A stretch of DNA of 64,000 nt from an alpha proteobacterium HIMB5. GTDB taxonomy: Bacteria > Pseudomonadota > Alphaproteobacteria > Pelagibacterales > Pelagibacteraceae. The notes below the pieces were generated by a model. It was not told the origin of the DNA and did no database searches. It saw only the letters and a program-made list of their open reading frames with translations. Within the stretch, counting starts at the first letter, position 1. Each line of letters begins with the position of its first letter. The position numbers and the translations under genes were made by a program. Shown piece by piece: positions 16,670-25,658 of this stretch. The stretch covers positions 310,001-374,000 of the forward strand of contig CP003809.1 in the NCBI GenBank assembly GCA_000299095.1, written 5' to 3'.

Positions 16670-19048
16670 ATGCCAAGTTTAGTAGGATCAAGAGTTGAAA
16701 GAAAAGAGGATAAAAGATTTTTAACAGGAAAAGGAAGATACACAGCTGATATAAATATAGCTAATCAAACTTACGCTGTGTTTGTTAGATCTCCTCATGC
16801 AAGAGCAAAAATAAAAAAAGTAGATACATCAAAGGCATTAAAGTCTTCTGGTGTTGTATCTGTATTAACAGGAAAAGAAATTGCAGAAGATAAAATTGGA
16901 GGACTAATAGCAGGTTGGGCAATTAGAAGTGAAGATGGTTCAGAAATGAAAGTGCCTGCAAATCCACCATTAGCAGGTGAAGTTGCAAACTTTGTTGGTG
17001 AGCCTGTTGCAGTAGTTTTTGCTGAAACTTTAGATGAAGCAAAAGCAGGTGCAGAAAAAGTTGAAGTTGATTACAAAGTTTTAAAAGCAGTTGTAGATCC
17101 AGCTGAAACAATGAACAGCGAAGCTATCCATGATGGAATAGACAAAAATCTTTGTTATGATTGGTTGTTAGGAGACAGAAAAGCTGTTGATGAAGCTTTT
17201 GCAAAAGCTGACAAAATTATCAAAGTTGATTTAATTAATAATAGATTAGTTCCAAATGCAATGGAGCCAAGAGCTTGTGTTGTTGATTACAATACAGCAT
17301 CTGAGGAAATAACTTTATATACGACAAGTCAAAACCCTCATCTATCAAGATTAGTAATGTCTGCATTTGGTGGTGTTGCTCCAGAAAATAAATTAAGAGT
17401 AGTTGCACCAGATGTTGGAGGTGGATTTGGTTCTAAAATTAATGTTTACAATGAAGAAATAGTTTGTAGTTGGGCATCTAAAAAAATTGAAAGACCAATT
17501 AAATGGGTTGCAGAACGAACTGAGTCTTTCTTAACTGATACACATGGAAGAGACCACGTAACTCATGCTGAACTTGCTGTAACAAATGACGGTAAGTTTT
17601 TAGGTTTTAAAAATGAAACTATTGCAAACCTAGGTGCATATGCAAGAGTGTTTGGAACAGTAACTCCAACATATTTGTTTGGACCTTGTGCAACAGGTGT
17701 ATACGTAATTCCAGCTGCATACTCAAATGTAAAAGCAGTTTATACAAACACAGCACCAGTTGATGCATATAGAGGTGCTGGAAGACCAGAAGCAACTTAC
17801 ACTATCGAGAGATTAGTAGAAAAAGCTGCAATGGAACTTGGAATTGATAAAATTGAGTTGAGAAAAAGAAACTTCCCAACTGAGTTTCCATTTAAACAAA
17901 CATTAGTTCATACTGTAGACTCTGGTGATTATGTTGCAGGTATTGAAAAAGCAAAAGAGATGGCAGATTACGCTGGCTTTGAAGCAAGAAGAAAACAATC
18001 TGAAGCTAACGGTAAGTTAAGAGGTATTGGTGTTTCTTCTTATTTTGAAGCTTGTGGTATTGCGCCTTCAGCAGCAGTAATGTCACTTGGATGTGGAGTA
18101 GGTTTATGGGAATCTGCAGAAGTAAGATTTAATCCTACAGGTCAAGTTTCTGTATTTACAGGTTCACACAGTCATGGACAAAGTCATGACACTACATTTG
18201 CTCAAATTGCAGCAGATGAATTAGGTGTACCAATTGAAAATATTGATCTAGTTCACGGTGATACAGATAAGAGTACATTTGGTATGGGTACTTATGGTTC
18301 AAGATCACTTGCAGTAGGTGGTATTGCAATTGTAAATGCTTGTAAAAAGATAGTTGCAAAAGGTAAGAGAGTTGCAGCTAAAATGCTTGAAGTCAGTGAA
18401 GACGAGATCGAGTTTAAAGATGGAGAGTTTATTGCTCTTAAATCTAACAAAAAGAAAACTATTGGTGAGATAGCCTTTGCTTGTTACGTTCCAGGTCAAA
18501 GAGATGAAATGAAATCCCCAATTCCTGAAGGAGATGAGCCAGGTTTAATTGAGTCTGCATTTTATGACCCACCAAACTTTTCTTTTCCAGCAGGTTCACA
18601 CATTTGTGAAGTAGAAATAGATCCTACAACTGGAAATGTGAAAGTTGAGAAATATACTGCAGTTGATGATTTTGGAAGAATAGTAAATCCAAATATCGTT
18701 GAAGGACAAGTTCATGGTGGATTAGCACAAGGAATTGGTCAAGCTTTGTATGAAAATACTAAGTACGATGAAACTGGTCAATTAGTGACAGCATCTTACA
18801 TGGATTATACAATGCCTAGAGCTGATAACTTTCCAGAGTTTAATCTTGGATTTACTTGTACACACGCAACATCAAATCCTTTAGGAGTAAAAGGATGTGG
18901 AGAAGCAGGAGCTATTGCTTCACCTCCAACTGTAATGAATGCAGTTATTGATGCATTGGGTGGCCAAGAAATTACAATGCCAGCTACACCTGAAAAAGTT
19001 TGGAAGGCTTGTAAGGCTCTTAAAAAATCTAACTCTAAAGCAGCTTAA
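16670..19048 (+). CDS. coxL: Molybdenum hydroxylase large subunit, form II CoxL-like
   Basis: A 792-residue molybdopterin-binding catalytic subunit. The active-site loop at about residues 366-372 reads AYRGAGR, the form II signature; form I CO dehydrogenases have AYxCSFR with the Cys that binds Cu. Thus CO oxidation is doubtful and an aldehyde or N-heterocycle substrate is possible. GGGFGSK and the late GEAG motif near the essential Glu of the family are present. A strong Shine-Dalgarno (AAAAGGAG) precedes it. The gene order S-L-M differs from the M-S-L order of classical cox operons. Confidence 0.93.
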   Translation: MPSLVGSRVERKEDKRFLTGKGRYTADINIANQTYAVFVRSPHARAKIKKVDTSKALKSSGVVSVLTGKEIAEDKIGGLIAGWAIRSEDGSEMKVPANPPLAGEVANFVGEPVAVVFAETLDEAKAGAEKVEVDYKVLKAVVDPAETMNSEAIHDGIDKNLCYDWLLGDRKAVDEAFAKADKIIKVDLINNRLVPNAMEPRACVVDYNTASEEITLYTTSQNPHLSRLVMSAFGGVAPENKLRVVAPDVGGGFGSKINVYNEEIVCSWASKKIERPIKWVAERTESFLTDTHGRDHVTHAELAVTNDGKFLGFKNETIANLGAYARVFGTVTPTYLFGPCATGVYVIPAAYSNVKAVYTNTAPVDAYRGAGRPEATYTIERLVEKAAMELGIDKIELRKRNFPTEFPFKQTLVHTVDSGDYVAGIEKAKEMADYAGFEARRKQSEANGKLRGIGVSSYFEACGIAPSAAVMSLGCGVGLWESAEVRFNPTGQVSVFTGSHSHGQSHDTTFAQIAADELGVPIENIDLVHGDTDKSTFGMGTYGSRSLAVGGIAIVNACKKIVAKGKRVAAKMLEVSEDEIEFKDGEFIALKSNKKKTIGEIAFACYVPGQRDEMKSPIPEGDEPGLIESAFYDPPNFSFPAGSHICEVEIDPTTGNVKVEKYTAVDDFGRIVNPNIVEGQVHGGLAQGIGQALYENTKYDETGQLVTASYMDYTMPRADNFPEFNLGFTCTHATSNPLGVKGCGEAGAIASPPTVMNAVIDALGGQEITMPATPEKVWKACKALKKSNSKAA

Positions 19049-19059
19049 GGAGGTTAATT

Positions 19060-19845
19060 ATGAAATCATTTAATTATCATGCACCTAAAGATGTAAAAGA
19101 AGCATCTAAGCTTGCATCTTCTAATTCTGCTTTTTTAGCTGGGGGAATGACTTCAATTCCATCAATGAAGTTAGGATTAGCAACTTACAAAGATGTAATC
19201 GATATAAAGAAAATAAGTAAACTTTCTGGTATCAAAGTAAGTGCTAAGACAGTAAAAATTGGTGCTACTACTAAGCATGCAGATGTTGCTTCATCAAAAG
19301 ATGTTAAAAAAGCAATTCCTGCTTTAGCAAAACTTGCTGGTAATATTGGTGATGCACAAGTAAGGAATAGAGGAACAATTGGTGGTTCTATATCTAACAA
19401 TGATCCATCAGCTTGCTATCCATCAGCTTGCATGGCTTTAAATGCAGTTATTCATACTAATGAAAGAAAAATTGAAGCAAGTAAATTTTTCAAAGGCATG
19501 TTCGAAACTGCTTTAAAAAAAGGTGAAATAGTTGAGGCAGTAGAGTTTGCTATTCCAGAAAAAGCTGATTATCAAAAACATCCTAATCCTGCATCAAGAT
19601 ATGCAATAGTGGGTGTGTTTGTTGCTAAACATAAAGATGGAGTTAACGTAGCTGTAACAGGTGCGAAATCTTGTGTTTACATTGATAAAGACTTATCAGG
19701 AAAACTTTCGTCAGACTTTTCATCAGGTGCTATTGAAGGAATGGAACTTGATGATAGTGAAATGAATTCTGATATGCATGCGTCATCTGAATACAGAGCA
19801 AACCTAGTTTCATTATACGCTAAAAAAGCTGTTGAAGCTTGCTAG
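19060..19845 (+). CDS. coxM: Molybdenum hydroxylase FAD-binding medium subunit (CoxM)
   Basis: A 261-residue FAD subunit. The two flavin-binding signatures are AGGMTSIPSMK at about residue 27 and TIGGSISNNDPSACYP at about 107. It is slightly shorter than typical CoxM (about 285). It accepts electrons from CoxS; the physiological acceptor is unknown. An AAGGAGG ribosome-binding site lies in the short gap after coxL. Confidence 0.93.
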   Translation: MKSFNYHAPKDVKEASKLASSNSAFLAGGMTSIPSMKLGLATYKDVIDIKKISKLSGIKVSAKTVKIGATTKHADVASSKDVKKAIPALAKLAGNIGDAQVRNRGTIGGSISNNDPSACYPSACMALNAVIHTNERKIEASKFFKGMFETALKKGEIVEAVEFAIPEKADYQKHPNPASRYAIVGVFVAKHKDGVNVAVTGAKSCVYIDKDLSGKLSSDFSSGAIEGMELDDSEMNSDMHASSEYRANLVSLYAKKAVEAC

Positions 19846-19866
19846 TATAGTTTTATATTTCATCAG

Positions 19867-20196
19867 ATGAAAAATTCATTTGATGAAAAAATACTAGAAG
19901 AAGCAAATGATTGGATTAATGCCAATCAGAAAGTTGTATTAGCTACAGTTATCCAAACTTGGGGATCATCTCCAAGACCTACTGGAAGCAGAATGATCAT
20001 AAATGAGAAAGGTGATTTTTCAGGTTCAGTTTCTGGTGGATGCGTAGAGTCTGCGGTCGTAAGAGAGTCTATGTCTTTGATAAAAGACAATAAACCATTC
20101 AAAAAATTAGAGTTTAAGGTTTCAAATGAAAGTGCTTGGGAGATTGGTCTAGCTTGTGGTGGTGAAATTGCTGTTTATCTTGAGCAGTTTAATTAA
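19867..20196 (+). CDS. XdhC/CoxI-family N-terminal-domain protein
   Basis: A 109-residue protein that is essentially one XdhC_CoxI domain: ATVIQTWGSSPRPTGSRM, GSVSGGCVES and the terminal GLACGGEIAVYLE are diagnostic. XdhC proteins bind Moco and insert it, or its sulfurated form, into molybdenum hydroxylases. It overlaps the next gene by one base (TAATG). The two frames are distinct genes and not a frameshift, because the second protein has its own N-terminal segment. Confidence 0.88.
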   Translation: MKNSFDEKILEEANDWINANQKVVLATVIQTWGSSPRPTGSRMIINEKGDFSGSVSGGCVESAVVRESMSLIKDNKPFKKLEFKVSNESAWEIGLACGGEIAVYLEQFN

Positions 20197-20876
20197 TGAA
20201 ACAAGAAATCTTAAAAAATATTATTGAGCTTAAAAGACAAAAAAAAGAATTTGCTATAGTTACAAATTTAGAAAATGGTAACTCAACAATTCTTCAAAAT
20301 GATAATGATTTAGATAATGATTTTATTGATCATAAAGATCAAATAATGAATTTCTATAAATCAAAAAACAATGGTGTAATTGATGGAACAAATATTTTTG
20401 TTGAATCATATGTTAGACCAATAAAAGTTGTGATTGTTGGAGCTGTACATATCGCACAATATTTAGTTGATTTTGCAAAAAGTTTAAATTTTGAAATTTC
20501 TATCATAGATCCAAGAGGATACTTTGCGTCTGAAAAAAGATTCCCCAATATGAAAATAATTAATAAATGGCCAGATGAAGCTTTTGAAGAATTAGATACA
20601 AACGAAAATACAGCACTAATTGCTTTAACACACGATCCAAAAATAGATGATCCAGCATTACAATATGGATTGAAAAATAAATTTTATTACATTGGTGCAT
20701 TAGGAAGTAAAAAAACACACGCAAATAGATGTGAAAGATTGAAAGAAGCTGGATTTACTGAAGAGCAAATAGATTCAATACATGGACCAATAGGAATTAA
20801 ACTTGGAGGTAAATCTGCACCTGAAATTGCTTTATCTATAATCGCTCAACTTGTCTCTGAAACTTACAAGAAATGA
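20196..20876 (+). CDS. XdhC-family Moco insertase with Rossmann domain
   Basis: A 226-residue protein with a degenerate N-terminal segment (1-80) and a C-terminal XdhC Rossmann domain (about 85-220): VVIVGAVHIAQYL, SIIDPRGYFASEKRFP, ALTHDPKIDD, YIGALGSKKTHANR and GLKLGGKSAPEIALSI-like ending. It works with the preceding domain protein on maturation of the CoxSLM enzyme. It overlaps mocA by four bases. Confidence 0.88.
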   Translation: MKQEILKNIIELKRQKKEFAIVTNLENGNSTILQNDNDLDNDFIDHKDQIMNFYKSKNNGVIDGTNIFVESYVRPIKVVIVGAVHIAQYLVDFAKSLNFEISIIDPRGYFASEKRFPNMKIINKWPDEAFEELDTNENTALIALTHDPKIDDPALQYGLKNKFYYIGALGSKKTHANRCERLKEAGFTEEQIDSIHGPIGIKLGGKSAPEIALSIIAQLVSETYKK

Positions 20877-21442
20877 TTACAGCAATCTTACTTGCTGCTG
20901 GTCAATCAAAAAGAATTCCTAAAGAAAATAAATTACTTAAAAATTTTAGAGGCAAAATACTAATAAATCATATTTTGAATCAACTAATTAAAAGCAAAGT
21001 AAGAAGAATTGTAATTGTTTTGGGTCACGAACATTCATTAGTTAAAAAGGCAACAATAACGAACAAAAAAATTCAATTTACATTGAATAAAAATTATAAA
21101 TCTGGAATTGCATCATCAATAAAAACAGGCATTAAAAAAATCAATAAATTTTCAAAAGGTTTTTTAATAGTTCAATCTGATATGCCTTATATTAAGAAAA
21201 CTCATATAAATAAAATCTATAACTCTATTGATAAAAAAAATAACCCTGTTCATCTACTTAAATATAAAAATAAAATTGGCAATCCAATTGGATTTAATTC
21301 ATCAATAATTTCAAAATTTAAAAAAATTAAGGGCGATGTTGGAGCAAAGTTTATGGTTAAACGATTAAAAAAAGATGCAGCTATAATTAAAGTTAAGTCT
21401 GAAAAAATATTTAAAGATTTCGATAAATTAACTGACTTTTGA
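20873..21442 (+). CDS. mocA: Molybdopterin cytidylyltransferase MocA-like
   Basis: A 189-residue nucleotidyltransferase of the MobA/MocA type that would attach CMP to Mo-MPT, giving the dinucleotide cofactor used by CoxL-type enzymes. The N-terminal LLAAGQSKRIP nucleotide loop, the acidic QSDMP metal site and the GNPIGF segment are visible. The start is ATG 20873 in an ATGA overlap with the XdhC gene. The end overlaps the convergent msrQ by 15 bp. Confidence 0.85.
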   Translation: MITAILLAAGQSKRIPKENKLLKNFRGKILINHILNQLIKSKVRRIVIVLGHEHSLVKKATITNKKIQFTLNKNYKSGIASSIKTGIKKINKFSKGFLIVQSDMPYIKKTHINKIYNSIDKKNNPVHLLKYKNKIGNPIGFNSSIISKFKKIKGDVGAKFMVKRLKKDAAIIKVKSEKIFKDFDKLTDF

Positions 21443-22010
21443 AGAAGATTTAAAATTAATTCTAAATGCTAATAAAAATAAAATTATAAATAAATAAATC
21501 AAAGGTTCTGTAAGATCTCTTTTTACTAACCATAAAAAATGAACTACTGCAAATATTGCAATTACGTAAGTTAATCTATGTAGTTTTTTCCAGTTATGTT
21601 TCAAAATACCCATCATTTTTTTTTGATGATGTAATTGCAAGAGGAACCAACAATAGCCATGCAGCAAAACCTATGAAGATAAATTTTTTTGTAAGTATAT
21701 CTTTTGAGATATTTTCTAAATCAAAACGATAATCTAGACCAACATAAGTCATTAAATGCAAAGATGCATAAAAAAAAGCAAATAAACCAAACATCCTTCG
21801 AAATGAAATCCAAATGTTTAAATTAGTAATTTTTTTTAATGGCGACATTGCAAGTGTAAATACAATAAACAACAATGCCCATTCACCAGTATGATGCGTA
21901 ATTTCCTTAATTGGTTCTGGCCCTAAATTATTAGTTAATGTTTTATAAATAATAACTATTAGTGGAATTAAACTAAGAAAAAATAGTGACGGCTTGTATA
22001 TTTTCCTCAT
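21428..22010 (-). pseudogene. msrQ: MsrQ heme-binding subunit, split by a frameshift at an A9 run
   Basis: MsrQ is the heme-binding membrane partner that feeds electrons to periplasmic MsrP. The N-terminal part (21594-22010, 138 aa) has PEPIKEITHHTGEWAL and the RRMFGLFAF..LHLMTY heme region, then stops soon after SSKK. The rest (KHNWKKLHRLTYVIA, LWLVKRDLTEPLIY) is in another frame ending at 21428. The frames join exactly at nine T's (21616-21624; A9 in the mRNA). One A fewer would restore a protein of about 193 residues, near the normal 200. It may be a sequencing error, slippage or a real lesion. Confidence 0.85.
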
Positions 22011-22903
22011 TAAAAGTTTTTCTTTAAATCCATACCAGAGTATAGATGAGCAACTTCATCACCATATCCATTGAACATTAAAGTTTCTACTCTTGGTGAA
22101 AAAATATCACCATTAATAACTCTTTCAGTTGCTTGAGACCATCTTGGATGATTAACATTTGGATTTACATTAGAATAAAATCCATATTCCCTTGGTGATG
22201 CCCACATCCAGGCAGTCATTGGCATTTTTTTTACTAATTCTATTTTCACTATGGCTTTTCCACTTTTAAATCCGTATTTCCATGGAATAAATATTCTTAA
22301 AGGAGCACCATTTTGATTTGGTAATGGTTTTCCATATAATCCAGTTACGACTGTTGTTAAAGGGTGCATTGCTTCATCTAATCTTAATCCTTCAACGTAT
22401 GGCCAATTTAGTACTGCTCGTCTTTGACCTACCATATTCTCTGGATCATAAACACTTGTGAATTTTACATATTTGGCTTCTGGTTTAATCTTAACTTTTT
22501 TCAGTAATTCACTTAGAGAAAAGCCCATCCAAGGTATAATCATTGACCAACCCTCAACACATCTTAATCTTTGCACTCTTTCCTCTGATGAAAAAGAATT
22601 TAAAATTTCATCTATTGATAAGTCTATAGGTTCTTCAACTTCACCTTCAATTCTTACATTCCATGGTCTTGTTTTAAAATCTTGAGATTTTTTATAAGGA
22701 TCTCCTTTACCTGTACCAAACTCATAATAATTATTATAAGTTGTAATATCTTTATATGATGTTGGCTTAGATAAATCTGTATTTGCTAAAGCACTGTTTG
22801 CAAAAGCAATACCACCAATTCCAAAGCTTAAATTTTTTAAAAATTTTCTTCTATTATTATAAATTTTTTCTGGCGTGATTTCTGAATATTTAAATTTTTT
22901 CAT
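22010..22903 (-). CDS. msrP: Methionine sulfoxide reductase molybdoenzyme MsrP (YedY)
   Basis: A 297-residue Mo-MPT enzyme that repairs oxidised methionine in periplasmic proteins. The N-terminus has a twin-arginine signal (NRRKFLKN, Arg18-Arg19) followed by a hydrophobic stretch ending ANSALA. The molybdenum-ligating cysteine is Cys115 in RLRCVEGWSM; MPMTAWMW and PWKYGFK are also typical. It overlaps moaE by 14 bp and msrQ by one base, tying it to the cofactor operon that supplies it. Confidence 0.96.
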   Translation of the reverse strand: MKKFKYSEITPEKIYNNRRKFLKNLSFGIGGIAFANSALANTDLSKPTSYKDITTYNNYYEFGTGKGDPYKKSQDFKTRPWNVRIEGEVEEPIDLSIDEILNSFSSEERVQRLRCVEGWSMIIPWMGFSLSELLKKVKIKPEAKYVKFTSVYDPENMVGQRRAVLNWPYVEGLRLDEAMHPLTTVVTGLYGKPLPNQNGAPLRIFIPWKYGFKSGKAIVKIELVKKMPMTAWMWASPREYGFYSNVNPNVNHPRWSQATERVINGDIFSPRVETLMFNGYGDEVAHLYSGMDLKKNF

Positions 22904-23342
22904 TATTTATTGGATTACCTTTCAGCCATTTACTATCTTCATTTTCATAATGCTCTTTTTTCCAAATTGGTGATCTTTTTTTAATTTCTTCAATTATATA
23001 TCTTGATAAGATATATGCTTGATCTCTGTGTTTACAAGCAACAGCGATAATAATACTCATCTCACCAAGTTTTAAGTAACCTTTTACATGTTCTATATAA
23101 ACTGCTTTGTCTTTAATATTAAGTTTTTGTTCAGTCTCTTCATAGATTTCTTTAAAGCTTTTTATAACCATAGCATCATGGCTATCATATGTTATTCCTG
23201 TGACTTTTTTATTTTCGTTAAAATCTCTAACTGTTCCAGTAAAGAAAATTGATGCCCCAAATTTTGATGAGGCAATAAATTTTTCAGCATTAGAAATTTC
23301 TATTTTTGCTTTTTCTGTATCTATGATTTTAGTGTGAAGCAT
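22890..23342 (-). CDS. moaE: Molybdopterin synthase catalytic subunit MoaE
   Basis: A 150-residue MoaE, which with thiocarboxylated MoaD converts cyclic pyranopterin monophosphate to molybdopterin. FFTGTVRDFN, the HRDQAYILSRYIIEEIKKRSPIWKKEHYE block with the active-site lysines, and EHVKGYLKLGE are visible. It overlaps moaD by one base and msrP by 14. Confidence 0.94.
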   Translation of the reverse strand: MLHTKIIDTEKAKIEISNAEKFIASSKFGASIFFTGTVRDFNENKKVTGITYDSHDAMVIKSFKEIYEETEQKLNIKDKAVYIEHVKGYLKLGEMSIIIAVACKHRDQAYILSRYIIEEIKKRSPIWKKEHYENEDSKWLKGNPINNEKI

Positions 23343-23611
23343 TAACCTCCTCCAATTGGGGGAATAATACCTATTTTTTGATCTTTTGTGATTTTATAAT
23401 TGTCGCTTATTATTTCATTATCTTCAGAGCAAAAAGCAGATGAATTAATTATTTTCTTAAAATTTTCATTGCCATTGAAAGTTTCATCAATAAAATTTAA
23501 GAGAACACCTTTAAAATCTTTAATTGTTATTTGAGATTTTAAATTAAATTCTAAAATATTTTTATCACTGAAGTCTCTACTAGCACCAAATAATTCTAAT
23601 ATTATTTTCAT
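23342..23611 (-). CDS. moaD: Molybdopterin synthase sulfur carrier MoaD
   Basis: An 89-residue ubiquitin-like sulfur carrier. It starts MKIILELFGASRDF and ends in the PPIGGG tail whose terminal glycine becomes the thiocarboxylate. The tail has three glycines rather than the usual two. It overlaps the thioesterase gene by four bases and moaE by one. Confidence 0.9.
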   Translation of the reverse strand: MKIILELFGASRDFSDKNILEFNLKSQITIKDFKGVLLNFIDETFNGNENFKKIINSSAFCSEDNEIISDNYKITKDQKIGIIPPIGGG

Positions 23612-24078
23612 TTCTTTAATTTAGATGAAAATTTTAAATTCTCATTAACAAAGCTTGATTGATTTTTATTTATAAATTCATCCATTATTTTTAATTTTTC
23701 TTTTTCAAATTCTGAAACTTTACGAGTATTTAAATTCACATAAAGTGCTAGTGCTTCAAAAGTTGATGCTAAATAACCTTCTTTCTTATTTATCATTTCC
23801 ATTTTGTATTGAAGTCTTTTTTTGTCATGGTCAAAATATAACAAGTTAATATCTACTTCGTCATTAAGCTTAAGTTCTTGATTATAAGTTATATTTGTTT
23901 CAACAATCATAGTACTCATACCAGTACTTTTTGCGGACTCTTCACCCATCTTAAACATTCTATTTAGGGTGTCGGCTCCAAATTTATCAAAAATTAAAAG
24001 ATAATAAGCTACATTCATATGATCATTATAATCGATCCAGTCTTTAATAATTTTTTGTGAACTAAGATGAACTGACAT
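23608..24078 (-). CDS. Hotdog-fold acyl-CoA thioesterase
   Basis: A 156-residue 4HBT-type hotdog protein: DWIDYNDHMNVAYYLLIFD near the N-terminus contains the catalytic Asp/His of the YbgC-like group and resembles the thioesterase module found with carnitine dehydrogenase. It is wedged between moaC (5-bp gap) and moaD (4-bp overlap), so it must be co-transcribed with the molybdopterin genes, although no role for a thioesterase in Moco synthesis is known to me. The family call is good; the substrate is unknown. Confidence 0.82.
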   Translation of the reverse strand: MSVHLSSQKIIKDWIDYNDHMNVAYYLLIFDKFGADTLNRMFKMGEESAKSTGMSTMIVETNITYNQELKLNDEVDINLLYFDHDKKRLQYKMEMINKKEGYLASTFEALALYVNLNTRKVSEFEKEKLKIMDEFINKNQSSFVNENLKFSSKLKK

Positions 24079-24083
24079 TTAAA

Positions 24084-24629
24084 TTAAAAAATGTTTTCAA
24101 GAAATTTTGGTAACCCGTCAGGATTAGTCCATAAACCACTTTTTCCACCCTCTTTAATAAGAAGCTTAACATTATCAATTTTTAAATGAGGATTAACAAT
24201 TTTACTTAAATCATAAATTGTTGTTAATGCAGCATTCACACCCATTATCGCTTCCATTTCAACTCCAGTTTTTGCAACTGCAGACACTACACAGAATACT
24301 TCTAAAGAGTTATCTTCTTCATTCATAATTATTTTCGTAGCAGTATGATCAATTGGAAGTGGGTGGCATAAAGGAATTAATTCGCTAGTTTTTTTTACAC
24401 CTAATACAGCAGAAACTTCAGCTAAGGTTATAGGATCACCTTTTGGCATTTTTTTGTTTTTAATTAATACAAAGACTTCTTTGCCTACATAAATTTTTCC
24501 TGAAGCTAATGCTCTTCTGAAAGTTTCTTTTTTTGAAGACACATCTACCATATTGAAAGAGTTTTTTTGAAATATCTCTTTTGCCCAATCTTTTAATGAT
24601 TGTTGGTCTACAACTTTAAGATTTTTCAT
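24084..24629 (-). CDS. moaC: Cyclic pyranopterin monophosphate synthase MoaC
   Basis: A 181-residue MoaC, acting after MoaA to make cPMP. The active-site motifs LIPLCHPLPIDH and GVEMEAIMGVNAALTTIYDL are intact. It is about 20 residues longer at the C-terminus than E. coli MoaC. It overlaps moaA by one base. Confidence 0.95.
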   Translation of the reverse strand: MKNLKVVDQQSLKDWAKEIFQKNSFNMVDVSSKKETFRRALASGKIYVGKEVFVLIKNKKMPKGDPITLAEVSAVLGVKKTSELIPLCHPLPIDHTATKIIMNEEDNSLEVFCVVSAVAKTGVEMEAIMGVNAALTTIYDLSKIVNPHLKIDNVKLLIKEGGKSGLWTNPDGLPKFLENIF

Positions 24630-25621
24630 TACCCTCCAGTAGTTGATAAATTTTTAGTTAAACCTGTTTCACCAAGTTCCAAATAATGAGACTCTTTTTT
24701 AAAATTTAACTGTTTTAAAATTAAATCTTTTAGGTCTTCAATTTGTTCATCGGTTTGCATTAAGTGTCGTATGCTTATTCCTGTATTTCCAAATAAACAT
24801 AATCTTAAGTCACCTTTTGCAGTAATTCTTAATCTGTTACAACTTTTGCAAAAATCTTTTGAGTATGGCGCAATTACTCCAAACTTACCTTTGAATTCAG
24901 AATTAATATAATTTTTAGAGGGTCCAGCATCTCTTCCTAGTGTTTGAATTATCCAATTATTACTATTTAAATAATCAGTAAACTTTGTTGCAGGTACATG
25001 GTATTTATTGAAATAATCTAAGTTATCTCCAGTTTGCATTAATTCAATATATCTAAAATCAATTTCATTGTTTTTAATAAATTGAGACCATTCATTAAAA
25101 TCTTTTTCACTATCATTAACACCTCTTAGAAGAACAGCATTTACTTTAATATTTTTAAAATTAAGTTTTTGTAATTCTTCAATACCCCTTAATATTTCTG
25201 GTAATCTGTCATGACTTGTAATTTTTTTAAATGTTTCTCTATTTAAACTATCTATACTAATGTTAATTCCATCAAGACCACTATCTTTAATTTTAGATGC
25301 AATTTTATCTAGATGATATCCATTAGTAGTAATTACAGTTTTTTTTATACCTGAGTTTGATTTTATTAACTTTACTATATCAAAAAAATCTTTTCTAACT
25401 GTTGGCTCGCCTCCAGTTAGTCTAATTTTACAAACACCCAGTTCAGATAAAGCTTTTGATAATCTTCCAATTTCTTCTGCACTTAAAAAAGTTCGATTAT
25501 CACTTTTGTCTATTTGGTATCCATTTGGCAAACAGTATCCACATTTAAAATTACAAACATCTGTTATTGATAATCTGATGTAAGGAAATGATCTTCCAAA
25601 ACTGTCTTTAAGAGTATTCAT
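24629..25621 (-). CDS. moaA: GTP 3',8-cyclase MoaA
   Basis: A 330-residue radical SAM enzyme starting Moco synthesis from GTP. The N-terminal cluster ligands are Cys23, Cys27 and Cys30 (CNFKCGYC); the C-terminal cluster lies in the CKSCNRLR..LRLCLF region; the protein ends in the essential Gly-Gly (STTGG). It is the first gene of the seven-gene minus-strand operon ending in msrQ. The divergent phyH-like gene starts only 37 bp away. Confidence 0.96.
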   Translation of the reverse strand: MNTLKDSFGRSFPYIRLSITDVCNFKCGYCLPNGYQIDKSDNRTFLSAEEIGRLSKALSELGVCKIRLTGGEPTVRKDFFDIVKLIKSNSGIKKTVITTNGYHLDKIASKIKDSGLDGINISIDSLNRETFKKITSHDRLPEILRGIEELQKLNFKNIKVNAVLLRGVNDSEKDFNEWSQFIKNNEIDFRYIELMQTGDNLDYFNKYHVPATKFTDYLNSNNWIIQTLGRDAGPSKNYINSEFKGKFGVIAPYSKDFCKSCNRLRITAKGDLRLCLFGNTGISIRHLMQTDEQIEDLKDLILKQLNFKKESHYLELGETGLTKNLSTTGG

Positions 25622-25658
25622 TTTTAATGTAAAGTTAACATAATTTAATTAATTTATC

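Noticed and set aside
19867..20876. Frameshifted single XdhC gene
   Set aside because: Both frames have proper starts with a TAATG overlap, no homopolymer at the junction, and two-gene XdhC sets are known.
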